From Pseudaminobacter soli (ex Zhang et al. 2022) (GTDB lineage: Bacteria; Pseudomonadota; Alphaproteobacteria; Rhizobiales; Rhizobiaceae), in NCBI RefSeq assembly GCF_014595955.1, contig NZ_JABVCF010000002.1, positions 503,610-558,005 on the forward strand: a stretch of DNA of 54,396 nucleotides, given 5' to 3'. The position numbers and the translations under genes are program-made. Positions 33,687 through 42,021 of this stretch are shown one piece after another. Position 1 is the first letter of the stretch, and the number at the start of each line of letters is the position of its first letter. Under the pieces are notes generated by a model, which worked only from the letters and a program-made list of their open reading frames with translations, was not told the DNA's origin and ran no database searches.

Positions 33687-34606
33687 TGGACCTTTTCGTC
33701 GCCATCTTCACGGGAACGGTCATCGCCGCCACGCCGCTGATCTTCGCCGCTCTCGGGGAACTGGTCGTGGAGAAATCAGGTGTCTTAAACCTCGGCATCG
33801 AGGGCATGATGCTGGTGGGCGCGGCCTTCGCCTTCTGGGCGGTCGTCGCGGGCCTGCCGATGCCGCTGGCGATCCTCGCCGGGGCGCTCGCCGGCGCTGC
33901 GGCGTCGCTGCTGTTCGGGGTGCTGGCGCTGACATTCCTGACCAACCAGTACGCCGCCGGACTGGCGCTCGCGATCTTCGGCTCGGGCGTATCGGCCTTT
34001 CTCGGCCGCAACTTCGGCAGCGAACCGATAGACGGACTGAAGCCTCTCGCCATCCCGCTGCTATCAGATATCCCGGTGCTCGGGCCGCTGCTCTTCCGCT
34101 ACGATCCGCTGGTCTATCTGGCGATTCTGTCCTTCGTCGCCATCGCCTGGTTTCTCAGCCGCACCAAGGGCGGGCTGATCTTGCGAACGATCGGCGAGTC
34201 TCCCGAGATCGCCCACGCGATCGGCTATCCGGTGGTGAAGATCCGCTACTGGGCCGTGCTGTTCGGCGGGCTGATGGCCGGGCTCGGCGGCGCCTACCTA
34301 TCCGTAGCCTACACGCCGCTGTGGGTCGAGAACATGACCGCCGGCAAGGGCTGGATCGCCTTGGCGCTGGTGGTCTTCGCGACATGGCGGGCCTACAGGG
34401 TCCTGCTCGGAGCATGGCTGTTCGGCGGTATGACGATCCTGCAATTGCAGGGGCAGGCGCTGGGCCTCGCGGTGCCGTCCGAATTGCTTTCAGCGCTGCC
34501 CTATCTCGCGACGATCGTGGTGCTGGTGATCATCTCGCAGAACCGGCAGATGCTCGCCGAACATTTCCCGGCGTCACTGGCGAAACCATTCCGACCGACG
34601 GTGTGA
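33686..34606 (+). CDS. Nucleoside-type ABC permease, second subunit
   Basis: A 306-residue permease of the YufQ/NupQ type, with the signature ALGELVVEKSGVLNLGIEGMMLVGA and about eight membrane segments. Together with the first permease, the tandem ATPase and the BMP-family binding protein it makes a complete importer. The family imports purine or other nucleosides and, in some cases, related heterocycles; the actual substrate is unknown. The DUF763 gene converges eight bases after its stop. Confidence 0.92.
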   Translation: MDLFVAIFTGTVIAATPLIFAALGELVVEKSGVLNLGIEGMMLVGAAFAFWAVVAGLPMPLAILAGALAGAAASLLFGVLALTFLTNQYAAGLALAIFGSGVSAFLGRNFGSEPIDGLKPLAIPLLSDIPVLGPLLFRYDPLVYLAILSFVAIAWFLSRTKGGLILRTIGESPEIAHAIGYPVVKIRYWAVLFGGLMAGLGGAYLSVAYTPLWVENMTAGKGWIALALVVFATWRAYRVLLGAWLFGGMTILQLQGQALGLAVPSELLSALPYLATIVVLVIISQNRQMLAEHFPASLAKPFRPTV

Positions 34607-34614
34607 GGGGCCAG

Positions 34615-35916
34615 TCAGGACTTCTGTTGAGATATCGGCTCACCGCTTCCTGTTGAGGCCTGCTTCTCGCCTGGACCTTGTTCCGGATCCGGCCGTGCCT
34701 CCCACCCAAACACACTCCGGCCGCCGAGCAGGTGCGATTGGTCCATCTCGCCTGCGACAAGTTCTTTTAGACTCGGCCCGGTCGCGTAGCGCTCCATAGC
34801 GCGGGAGCGATCGTCGAGCCGCTTCAGCGCCGCGAGTTCCTCCTCGCGACCGAGATTCGCCTTCGACACCGCCGATTTCAGTACCTGAATGGTCTCGTCA
34901 TAGACCTTAAGGGGAACGGGGAAGGGGTGCCGGTCCTTGCCGCCATGGGCAATCGAATAGCGGGCCGGATCGGAGAAGCGGCAGGGCGCGCCGTGCACCA
35001 CTTCGGAGACCAGCGCCAGCGCGCGTACCGTACGCGCGCCGACGCCGGGCACGAGCAGCAGTTCGGCGAAATCCGCCGGACCGCGTTCCGCCGCCGCGGC
35101 GATGTTGCCGTGCAGACGCCGCATGACGACGTCGCTCTCGCGCACGTCGTGATGCGCGGGCATGACGAGATGCGGCAGCGTGAGTTGGTCCGCGCCGTTG
35201 TCCGGCAGACCCTCGATTACCGAAAGCTCGCGAACGATCCTGTCCGGACCCAAGGAGGCCAGGAGATCGAGCTGACCCTGCCGGGACTGTTTTGCGCGAT
35301 GGTCGGTGAGGTTGATGATTTCGCCGCGGCCGCGGCCCTCGATCGCGCTGTGGGGCTCGTCGACAAAACTCTCCAGCCCTTCCGACAGCCAATGGTAGCG
35401 GCGTGCCTGCCGCTGCTCGCCGTTCATGCCCTGTTGGACCACCACCCAATGCCCATCGTCAGTGACGATGAAACCATGCAGGTAGAGGTCGAAGCCGTCC
35501 TGGACCGCGGCGCTGTCCACCTTCGCCACCAGCCGGCTTGCGGTCGCCAACTGACTGCCGTCGATCCCTGTGCGCTCGCCGATTGCCAGCAACTCCTGCG
35601 GCGTCTTGCGCGACTGCGCGCCGCGGCCGCCGCAGACATGGATGCCGAGTTCGTTCGAGAGCGGAGTTAAGCCGCGCTTCAGCGCGCCGATGACGCTGGT
35701 CGTGATCCCCGACGAGTGCCAGTCCATGCCCATCACCGCGCCGAAGGACTGGAACCAGTAGGGATGGGCGACGCGCCGCAGGAACTCGTCGCGGCCGTAA
35801 TGGTGCACGATCGCCTCGGTGATGACCGCGCCGAGGCGCGTCATGCGTTCGCCCAACCATCTGGGCACTCGCCCGCCGTGAAGCGGCAGATCGGCGCTGC
35901 CTGCGCGTTGTGCCAA
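34615..35916 (-). CDS. DUF763 protein
   Basis: A 433-residue protein matching DUF763 by several blocks: ADLPLHGGRVPRWLGERMTRL at the start, PYWFQSFGAVMGMDWHSSGITTSVIGALKRGL, FDLYLHGFIVTDDGHWVVVQQGMN and LLLVPGVGARTVRALALVSEVVHG. The last has helix-hairpin-helix character, so a nucleic-acid role is possible. The function is not known to me. The family is frequent in archaea and scattered in bacteria. The start is TTG, with AGGAACACA just before it. It converges on the nucleoside-type permease gene; no functional link is shown. Confidence 0.85.
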   Translation of the reverse strand: MAQRAGSADLPLHGGRVPRWLGERMTRLGAVITEAIVHHYGRDEFLRRVAHPYWFQSFGAVMGMDWHSSGITTSVIGALKRGLTPLSNELGIHVCGGRGAQSRKTPQELLAIGERTGIDGSQLATASRLVAKVDSAAVQDGFDLYLHGFIVTDDGHWVVVQQGMNGEQRQARRYHWLSEGLESFVDEPHSAIEGRGRGEIINLTDHRAKQSRQGQLDLLASLGPDRIVRELSVIEGLPDNGADQLTLPHLVMPAHHDVRESDVVMRRLHGNIAAAAERGPADFAELLLVPGVGARTVRALALVSEVVHGAPCRFSDPARYSIAHGGKDRHPFPVPLKVYDETIQVLKSAVSKANLGREEELAALKRLDDRSRAMERYATGPSLKELVAGEMDQSHLLGGRSVFGWEARPDPEQGPGEKQASTGSGEPISQQKS

Positions 35917-36202
35917 TGTGTTCCTCGTGCCTTCCGACGCTCACCCAAAGTGGCGCGGTCATCCAGTTGCCTCTCTTACACGATCCCGGCTGAAAACGGG
36001 GGCGTGGAATGAGATTTGATCGCGCAGCGGAGGGCACGGCCTTCGTTTGTCGGAGGTGGAGCCGGTGTCAGCTGCCCGGCACGCGTCGCGATGCGTCGGC
36101 CTTCCGCTTCCACGGAACGTTCCGAAGCAGCCGTGCGTTCGAACCTTTGCCGGGGGCGAGAGTTGCCGCGCGTTTGCCCCGCACTTGGGAGTCGGATCTG
36201 CC

Positions 36203-37679
36203 ATGAACAACCTTCCAGGCAAAGTCGGAAGTTGCTGGGTCGCGAGTGCTCCGCCCACGAACTATCCGGTTCTGGACGCCTCCCTGCATGCCGAGACTGT
36301 GGTGGTCGGCGCCGGGATCGTCGGCCTCACCACGGCGCTGCGCCTCTGCGAGATGGGCCACTCGGTGATTGTCGTCGAAGGTCTGCGCGTCGGCGGTCAG
36401 GTGACCGGCGGCTCCACGGCCAAGATCACGACGCAGCATGCCCTGATCTATCGCCACCTCATCGAGACAAAAGGGCGCGAGGCGGCGCAGAGTTATGCGG
36501 ACGCCAACAGCGCCGGCGTACGCCAGATCAGGAACTGGATCGGTCAGTACGCTATCAACTGCGATCTGGACGACAAGGACGCCTACAGCTACACGCTGAA
36601 CTCGGGCCGGCGGGGTGAACTGGAGGCGGAGGCCGCCGCCGCGCGCGAGCTTGGGTTCAGGGCCGAGGCGTTGGACCGCAGCTCCGCTGCCGTTCGAGAC
36701 CGCTGGGGCGCTTCGCTTCCCTGGGCAGGGGCAGTTCAATCCCGCGAGCTATCTCGTTGGCCTGGCGGCTGCGGTTACTGATCTCGGCGGCAAGATCTTC
36801 GAGAACAGTCGGGCGAGGCTGATCGACGAGGCAAGCCGCTGGCGCGTGGTCACCGACGGCGGCAATGTCCATGCCGAGCACGTCGTCGTCGCCACCAACA
36901 TGACGGTCAAAAGCCCGGTCGGCATGGCAAGGCGCACGCAGCCGCGTATGCACACGGCGATCGCGTTCCGGATCAACGATCCTGGCGTTGTCGACGGAAT
37001 GTTCATCGGCATCGACGAACCGACGCATTCGATCCGGACCGGCCGTGATGCCGAAGGGCCATTGCTCGTGGTGCTCGGACCGAAATTCAATACCGGCCAC
37101 GACGGCGACGTCGCCCGGCGGTTCGTCGAACTGGAGGCCTGGGCGCGGCGGCAACTTCCGGTCGGCGAGGCGGTCTGGCGCTGGTGCAACGAGGACTATG
37201 ACACGCCGGACCGGGTCGCCTATGTCGGGACGCCGGACCGCGAGAAGGCGCCGGGATTCCACATCGCGACCGGCTTCAACGCCTGGGGCATCAGCAACGG
37301 CTCAGCCGCCGGCCTGATGATCGCCGGACTTGTTGCCGGTCAATCGAGCCCTTGGGAAAACCTCTACGATCCTGCCCGGCCATATCCCGAGGATTTTCAC
37401 AAGGATGGCGACAGCCAGACCATCGTTTCCGGCTTCGACACGATCCCGCCGGGCGGAGGGGGCGTGGTCGTCTCAGGCGACAAGAAGATCGCGGCCTGGC
37501 GTGACGGGGGCGGCGCGCTCCATGCCGTCTCCGCGACCTGCACGCACAAGGGCTGCACGGTGACCTGGAACAATGCGGATCGCACCTGGGACTGCCCCTG
37601 CCACGGCTCGATCTTCGCTGCAGACGGCTCCGTCCTTCACGGCCCGGCGCGCAAGCCGCTGCAGCGAATTGACGTCTGA
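36203..37679 (+). pseudogene. FAD-dependent oxidoreductase with C-terminal Rieske domain, frameshifted
   Basis: Two frames together encode about 491 residues. The first (36203-36781) has the FAD motif TVVVGAGIVGLTTALRLCEMGHSVIVVE and runs correctly to GFRAEALDR. The second takes over at LPFETAGALRFPGQGQFNPASYLVG and ends with a Rieske domain: CTHKGCTV (Cys-x-His) and DCPCHGSIF. Removing one C at 36676-36677 (GACCGC to GACGC) joins the frames as EALDAAPLPFETAG. The family is DAO-type FAD oxidoreductases fused to a Rieske domain. It may be a true mutation or an assembly error. Confidence 0.88.
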
Positions 37680-37970
37680 CAAAGTAGTCTCGGGAAGTGT
37701 GGCTTCGAGAATTGTGATTGTGAGTTGATATCCGCCGTTGGTGGGACGAGCACCGGGCGGAGTAGCCCTGCGTCGCTTGCACTTTTGTTGAGACGACGGT
37801 TTCAGTTCTTGTGGTCCTTTCGCCTTAAAACTATCCCGTATACCCGCCGCAGAAAGAGAGCGGTCAGGGCAGGGCGATGCGGCTCCCCCGGAGAGCTCCG
37901 CGATCGACTGTTCCTTGATTCTCTCCACTTTCTCGTCGATCGCCGAAGGCGGAACCAGGAATGTTCGTTC

Positions 37971-38651
37971 GTGATTGATTTCATCTTCATGCTGACGCGC
38001 GATGATCGCACGATCGAAGACAGCCTCGACCTGATGAGGCTCATCGAGCCGGTCGGTCTGAAACATGTGGGCTTCAAGGATGTCGGCGTGCCGCGCGCGG
38101 CGCTGAAGACGCTTGTCGCCGACATCCATCGGGCCGGCGCGATCTCCTACATGGAAGTGGTCTCGACCATGCCGGAGGTGTGCCTGCAGTCGGCGCGCAT
38201 CGCCCGCGATCTCGGCGTACGGCGGCTGCTCGGCGGCACGCAGGTCGACGAGATCCTCGGCATCCTCGACGGTAGCGATACGGCCTATTTCCCGTTTGCT
38301 GGCAAGCCGGTCGGGCATCCGACGAAGCTCGGCGGCACGGCCGCCGATGCCGAGGCGGATTGCCGGGCCTTTGTCCGCAAGGGCTGTGCCGGTTGCGACG
38401 TACTTGCCTATCGCGCGACTGAGGCCGATCCGATCGACCTGGTGCGCGCCGCACGCAAGGGACTGGGGCCGGACAAATACCTGATCGTCGCCGGGGCCGT
38501 TACTTCGGCAGCGCAAATCAGGGCGATCAAGGCTGCGGGCGCGAACGCCTTCACCATCGGCACTGCGGTGTTGAACGGCTCCTATTCGCCGTCGAAGGGC
38601 TCGATCCTATCGCAGCTTCGGGATGTTCTCGCCGACTGTGAAGGGGACTGA
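37971..38651 (+). CDS. TIM-barrel protein of HisA/HisF-like fold
   Basis: A 226-residue protein. The first strand is VIDFIFMLTRDDRTIEDSL, so I take the GTG at 37971 rather than the later ATG at 37989, which would cut the strand. Later motifs are HVGFKDVGVPRAAL, SYMEVVSTMPEVC, RRLLGGTQVDEIL, PFAGKPVGHPTKLGG, YLIVAGAVTSAAQIRAIKAAGANAFTIGTAVL. The C-terminal phosphate-binding pattern (GAVTSAAQI, TIGTAV) is that of phosphate-binding barrels. I recall similar proteins annotated only as HisA-related; the substrate is unknown. The 291 bases between it and the frameshifted gene carry nothing I can identify. Confidence 0.75.
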   Translation: MIDFIFMLTRDDRTIEDSLDLMRLIEPVGLKHVGFKDVGVPRAALKTLVADIHRAGAISYMEVVSTMPEVCLQSARIARDLGVRRLLGGTQVDEILGILDGSDTAYFPFAGKPVGHPTKLGGTAADAEADCRAFVRKGCAGCDVLAYRATEADPIDLVRAARKGLGPDKYLIVAGAVTSAAQIRAIKAAGANAFTIGTAVLNGSYSPSKGSILSQLRDVLADCEGD

Positions 38652-38858
38652 GCTGGCGGTCAAAGGGAGCGTTGGCGCTTGTCCATAAGCGATCAAGCCA
38701 ACGGGGCTTCAGAAGCAGCGGCATCAGGCGAAATAGTCGGCTGGGGGTGGCCAGCCCGCGCGAAGTTTGGATTCCGTGGTATAATTTGGGGCGACGGGAG
38801 AGCGCAAATCGGGGCGGGCAAGTGCATCGCCTTACACGTCGATTCATGGAGATAAACC

Positions 38859-39050
38859 ATGCGCAAATATATCGACTGCCGAGAGTTCCCGAGCGAAATG
38901 AAATGCACTGTCGCGATCGTGGCGGACAGCGAAGAAGAGCTGATCAACGCCGCGGTGCAGCATGCCGTCGCCGTCCACGGCGAGCACGACACGCCGGAAT
39001 TCCGCTCCGAGATCAAGAAAGCCATTCATGAAGGGTCGCCGCAGGCCTGA
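38859..39050 (+). CDS. DUF1059 small protein
   Basis: A 63-residue protein, MRKYIDCREFPSEMKCTVAIVADSEEELINAAVQHAVAVHGEHDTPEFRSEIKKAI. It matches DUF1059: a short beta-beta-alpha domain with conserved Cys (DCREFP, KCTVAI) and AVQHAVAVHGE. The function is unknown. GGAGATAAACC precedes the ATG. Confidence 0.9.
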   Translation: MRKYIDCREFPSEMKCTVAIVADSEEELINAAVQHAVAVHGEHDTPEFRSEIKKAIHEGSPQA

Positions 39051-39365
39051 CGGTGGCGGCGCAGCGCATCGGCGAAGCGTCGACGCAAGCGGCTATTGGC
39101 GAAGCTGCTTGGGCCGCTCGGGAGTGGCGGTGATGATCACGGAAACCGGGTCGCTGCCGGGAAATGTGTCTTCAAGCTCTTCTTGAAGCTGGTGCTCAAG
39201 GGTTGCTCCTTCCGTACGCTGGCATTCGAAGCCTGCTTCTCCTGTTGATGTCGCGAGCGTGAAGGCACTGAAAGGCTAGACTAACCCCCTGTCGTTGAAG
39301 TGACGCCCGGTGGGGAATTCAAAACAACAAAGGCAACATCGAGTTAGGCGAGCTTGCTACCAACG
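39051..39365. other. Intergenic region without recognised content
   Basis: About 315 bases between the DUF1059 gene and the convergent small operon. No ORF of protein-like composition, RNA gene or repeat was identified. The base composition shifts towards A+T at the right end. Confidence 0.4.
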
Positions 39366-39644
39366 CTAGCCAATAGGGCAGAGGTTAGAAATTTCATTCA
39401 CAGCCTTGAACGAAAGTTTCGAATTATAATGAGATAACGCTTCATCATAGAGTTTTGCGTCGACGCCGTACTTGTCTTTGAGATGGAAGTGCGCCATTTC
39501 GATCAGAAATATCGTTTCAATGTGATTCCTAAACGTTGATTTGATGAGATCACAATCCGTTGAGGCCGGGTTGGCATTTGTACTACCGTTCGATATTGCG
39601 ATAGCCAAAAAGATGGCAAAGACGGATGTTCTAACAATTCTCAT
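39366..39644 (-). CDS. Small exported protein of unknown function
   Basis: A 92-residue protein. The signal peptide is MRIVRTSVFAIFLAIAISNGSTNANPAS (cleavage after NA or so). The mature part has two Cys (STDCDLIKS, EISNLCPIG) that may form a disulphide. Base composition is much richer in A+T than the neighbours. Its ATG overlaps the stop of the upstream ORF as ATGA, so both are probably translated from one mRNA. No family recognised. Confidence 0.6.
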   Translation of the reverse strand: MRIVRTSVFAIFLAIAISNGSTNANPASTDCDLIKSTFRNHIETIFLIEMAHFHLKDKYGVDAKLYDEALSHYNSKLSFKAVNEISNLCPIG

Positions 39645-40069
39645 TTTATTGACTCTATTGCGTCGTATATATTCAGATTTATACCCAAAGAAAGATCAAC
39701 AGGCGCTATAACGCTTGGACGTACTGCGGCCGATTCCACATCGACCAATTCGGATTTTGTCCATCCGATAAGTCCACTTGCTTTATCGATGCGATGCTCT
39801 CTGAAGATGGCAATCAGGCGGGCGTACGCGGAACCATTCTGCATTATCTGCAGAGCCGCTCTGCCGTGCGTGGCCGCAAGGTGATTTTCTGCCGTGCGCA
39901 GGGCCTCGATGGGAGGCTTTAGCGGCTCCAGTCTGCCTGTCGTCTTCGCATCTCCGCCAGATGGTGTCCGGCCAAATGCAGATAAGAAACGAAAGGCACA
40001 GCAATAAATAGAGTCAGCGCCAATCCAAGGGCCAACAGTGGTAAAAGTCGGGGCAAGGGAGGCGATCAT
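39641..40069 (-). CDS. Hypothetical protein, possibly mis-framed at its N terminus
   Basis: A 142-residue frame. The C-terminal part (PPIEALRTAENHLAATHGRAALQIMQNGSAYARLIAIFREHRIDKASGLIGW) reads like a genuine protein. Its stop overlaps the next start by four bases, which supports expression. The first 40 residues are less convincing. In another frame the same DNA (39919-40056) encodes LPRLLPLLALGLALTLFIAVPF followed by VSYLHLAGHHLAEMRRRQADWSR, a good membrane segment. So the true gene may be two overlapping proteins or a frameshifted one. No family recognised. Confidence 0.4.
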   Translation of the reverse strand: MIASLAPTFTTVGPWIGADSIYCCAFRFLSAFGRTPSGGDAKTTGRLEPLKPPIEALRTAENHLAATHGRAALQIMQNGSAYARLIAIFREHRIDKASGLIGWTKSELVDVESAAVRPSVIAPVDLSLGINLNIYDAIESIK

Positions 40070-40364
40070 CCCGCACACAGCGCGTTTGTGACAGCCGCAA
40101 AAAAACCTTCACCTGTTAACAGGGCATTATGGAGTAAGGTGGCATTTTACGTTAACGATGATTTAATCGGAATGTTGGGAGCGAGTGGGCCGTCGCCCAA
40201 CTATCGATACCTCGCGCCAGAACGATAGCAGCAAGCCAAAAATAGCAACCATCGATTCGGGCGAGATTGGTATAGAGTTGGTATAAACTGGAAGCTGCGA
40301 CAGACTGCGACATGACAGCTGATTTTTAGCGGCTTGATTTATCTGGCGATTCAAGGGGGTTAGC

Positions 40365-40441
40365 TGGTGATCCCGGCAGGAATCGAACCTGCGACCTACA
40401 GATTAGGAATCTGCCGCTCTATCCTACTGAGCTACGGGACC
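40365..40441 (-). tRNA. tRNA-Arg (anticodon CCT)
   Basis: A 77-base cloverleaf on the minus strand. The acceptor is GGTCCCG paired with CGGGATC, the anticodon stem GCAGA/TCTGT with loop TTCCTAA, giving anticodon CCT (Arg, codon AGG). The T-arm is CAGGTTCGATTCCTG and CCA is encoded. Its 3' end faces the A+T-rich small operon at 39366-40069. Confidence 0.95.
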
Positions 40442-40679
40442 ACTGGACCGACACATAGACGCTTCGGCCGGTTTCGCCAACTGTTTCCGCATGGCATTTG
40501 AGTCGCGGAGACCGGCCGGAGCGGCGGAATAGCCCTCCGAGGCAGGAAGCCTTGCGGAATGGCAGCGATTTGGTTAAGAGCGCCCGCATTGGCGCCGGGC
40601 CAGCGCGGCGGCCGCAAACTGCAATCATTCCAAGGCTTGCCTGAGCCCGGGACAGTCGAACGGGGCATCCGCTTAATCC

Positions 40680-41933
40680 ATGGCGCGTATCGTGATGAAA
40701 TTCGGCGGAACTTCCGTCGCCGATATCAATCGCATCCGTAATGTCGCGCGTCATGTGAAACGCGAGGTCGATGCCGGGCATCAGGTCGCTGTCGTCGTCT
40801 CCGCCATGGCGGGCAAGACCAACGAGTTGGTCGCCTGGACGCGCGAAGCGTCGCCCATGCACGACGCGCGCGAATATGATGCCGTGGTCGCTTCCGGCGA
40901 GCAAGTCACCTCGGGGCTGCTTGCCATCGTGCTGCAGTCGATGGGCGTCCACGCACGCTCCTGGCACGGCTGGCAGATCCCGATCCGCACCGACGGCGCA
41001 CATGGCGCCGCGCGCATCACGGATATCGACGGTTCTGTCCTGATCAAGCGCTTCGAGGAAGGGCAGGTCGCCGTGATCGCTGGCTTCCAGGGGATCGCGC
41101 CCGACAACCGGATCTCCACGCTCGGCCGCGGCGGCTCGGACACCAGCGCGGTCGCCATTGCCGCCGCCGTCAAGGCCGACCGCTGCGATATCTACACCGA
41201 CGTAGACGGCGTCTACACGACCGATCCGCGCATCGAGCCCAAGGCGCGTCGCCTCGACCGGATCACCTTCGAGGAGATGCTGGAGATGGCCTCGCTCGGC
41301 TCGAAGGTCCTGCAGGTGCGCTCGGTCGAACTCGCCATGGTCCACCGGGTGCGGACCTTCGTTCGATCGTCATTCGCGGACCCGGATGCGCCGGGTATGG
41401 GCGACCTTCACAATCCGCCCGGAACGCTGATTTGCGACGAGGAAGAAATCGTGGAACAGGAAGTCGTCACCGGTATCGCCTACGCCAAGGACGAAGCCCA
41501 GATTTCGCTCAGGCGCGTTTCCGACCGCCCGGGAGTCGCGGCGGGCATCTTCGGGCCGCTCGCCGAGGCCAACATCAATGTGGACATGATCGTCCAGAAC
41601 ATCTCGGAGGACGGCAAGTTCACCGACATGACCTTCACCGTGCCGTCCGGCGACATCGCCAAGGCGCTCGCGGTGCTCGAGAAGGTCAAGGCGACGGTCG
41701 GCTTCGACGTCCTCCAGCATGACGAGGGCATGTCGAAAGTGTCCGTCATCGGCATCGGCATGAGAAGTCATGCCGGCGTCGCCGCGACCGCCTTCAAGGC
41801 ACTCTCCGAAAAGGGGATCAATATTCGCGCGATAACGACGTCCGAGATCAAAATCTCGATCCTGATCGACGGCGCCTATACGGAATTGGCTGTTCGCACT
41901 TTGCATTCCGTCTACGGTCTCGATAAGCATTAG
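40680..41933 (+). CDS. lysC: Aspartate kinase
   Basis: A 417-residue enzyme catalysing the first step of the aspartate pathway to Lys, Thr and Met. The N-terminal kinase domain has KFGGTSVADINRIRNVA, VVSAMAGKTNELV and GRGGSDTSAVAIAAAVKADRCDIYTDVDGVYTTDPR. Two C-terminal ACT regulatory domains start near residue 265 (SLRRVSDRPGVAAGIFGPLAEANINVDMI) and 340 (VSVIGIGMRSHAGVAATAFKALSEKGINI). The length fits the feedback-regulated monofunctional type. It begins the conserved block lysC-ptsP-prfA-prmC. Confidence 0.97.
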   Translation: MARIVMKFGGTSVADINRIRNVARHVKREVDAGHQVAVVVSAMAGKTNELVAWTREASPMHDAREYDAVVASGEQVTSGLLAIVLQSMGVHARSWHGWQIPIRTDGAHGAARITDIDGSVLIKRFEEGQVAVIAGFQGIAPDNRISTLGRGGSDTSAVAIAAAVKADRCDIYTDVDGVYTTDPRIEPKARRLDRITFEEMLEMASLGSKVLQVRSVELAMVHRVRTFVRSSFADPDAPGMGDLHNPPGTLICDEEEIVEQEVVTGIAYAKDEAQISLRRVSDRPGVAAGIFGPLAEANINVDMIVQNISEDGKFTDMTFTVPSGDIAKALAVLEKVKATVGFDVLQHDEGMSKVSVIGIGMRSHAGVAATAFKALSEKGINIRAITTSEIKISILIDGAYTELAVRTLHSVYGLDKH

Positions 41934-42021
41934 GGTAAACACCCGGCTAGGGATGGCGGCACGCCGGCCGGCGGCGCCGCCGCATTCCTTGCCGCCTGGA
42001 GGCTGGATGCGGGATTAGGCC

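Noticed and set aside
37680-37970. Upstream extension of the TIM-barrel gene to 37725
   Set aside because: The open frame is Arg-rich and not protein-like; the first beta-strand of the barrel begins at the GTG at 37971.
40163-40354. 63-codon minus-strand ORF next to tRNA-Arg
   Set aside because: No ribosome site, no motif and no coupling to a neighbour; composition does not look like protein.
40321-40364. Attachment site duplicate of the tRNA-Arg 3' end
   Set aside because: I looked for a second copy of the tRNA end between 38650 and 40364 and found none.
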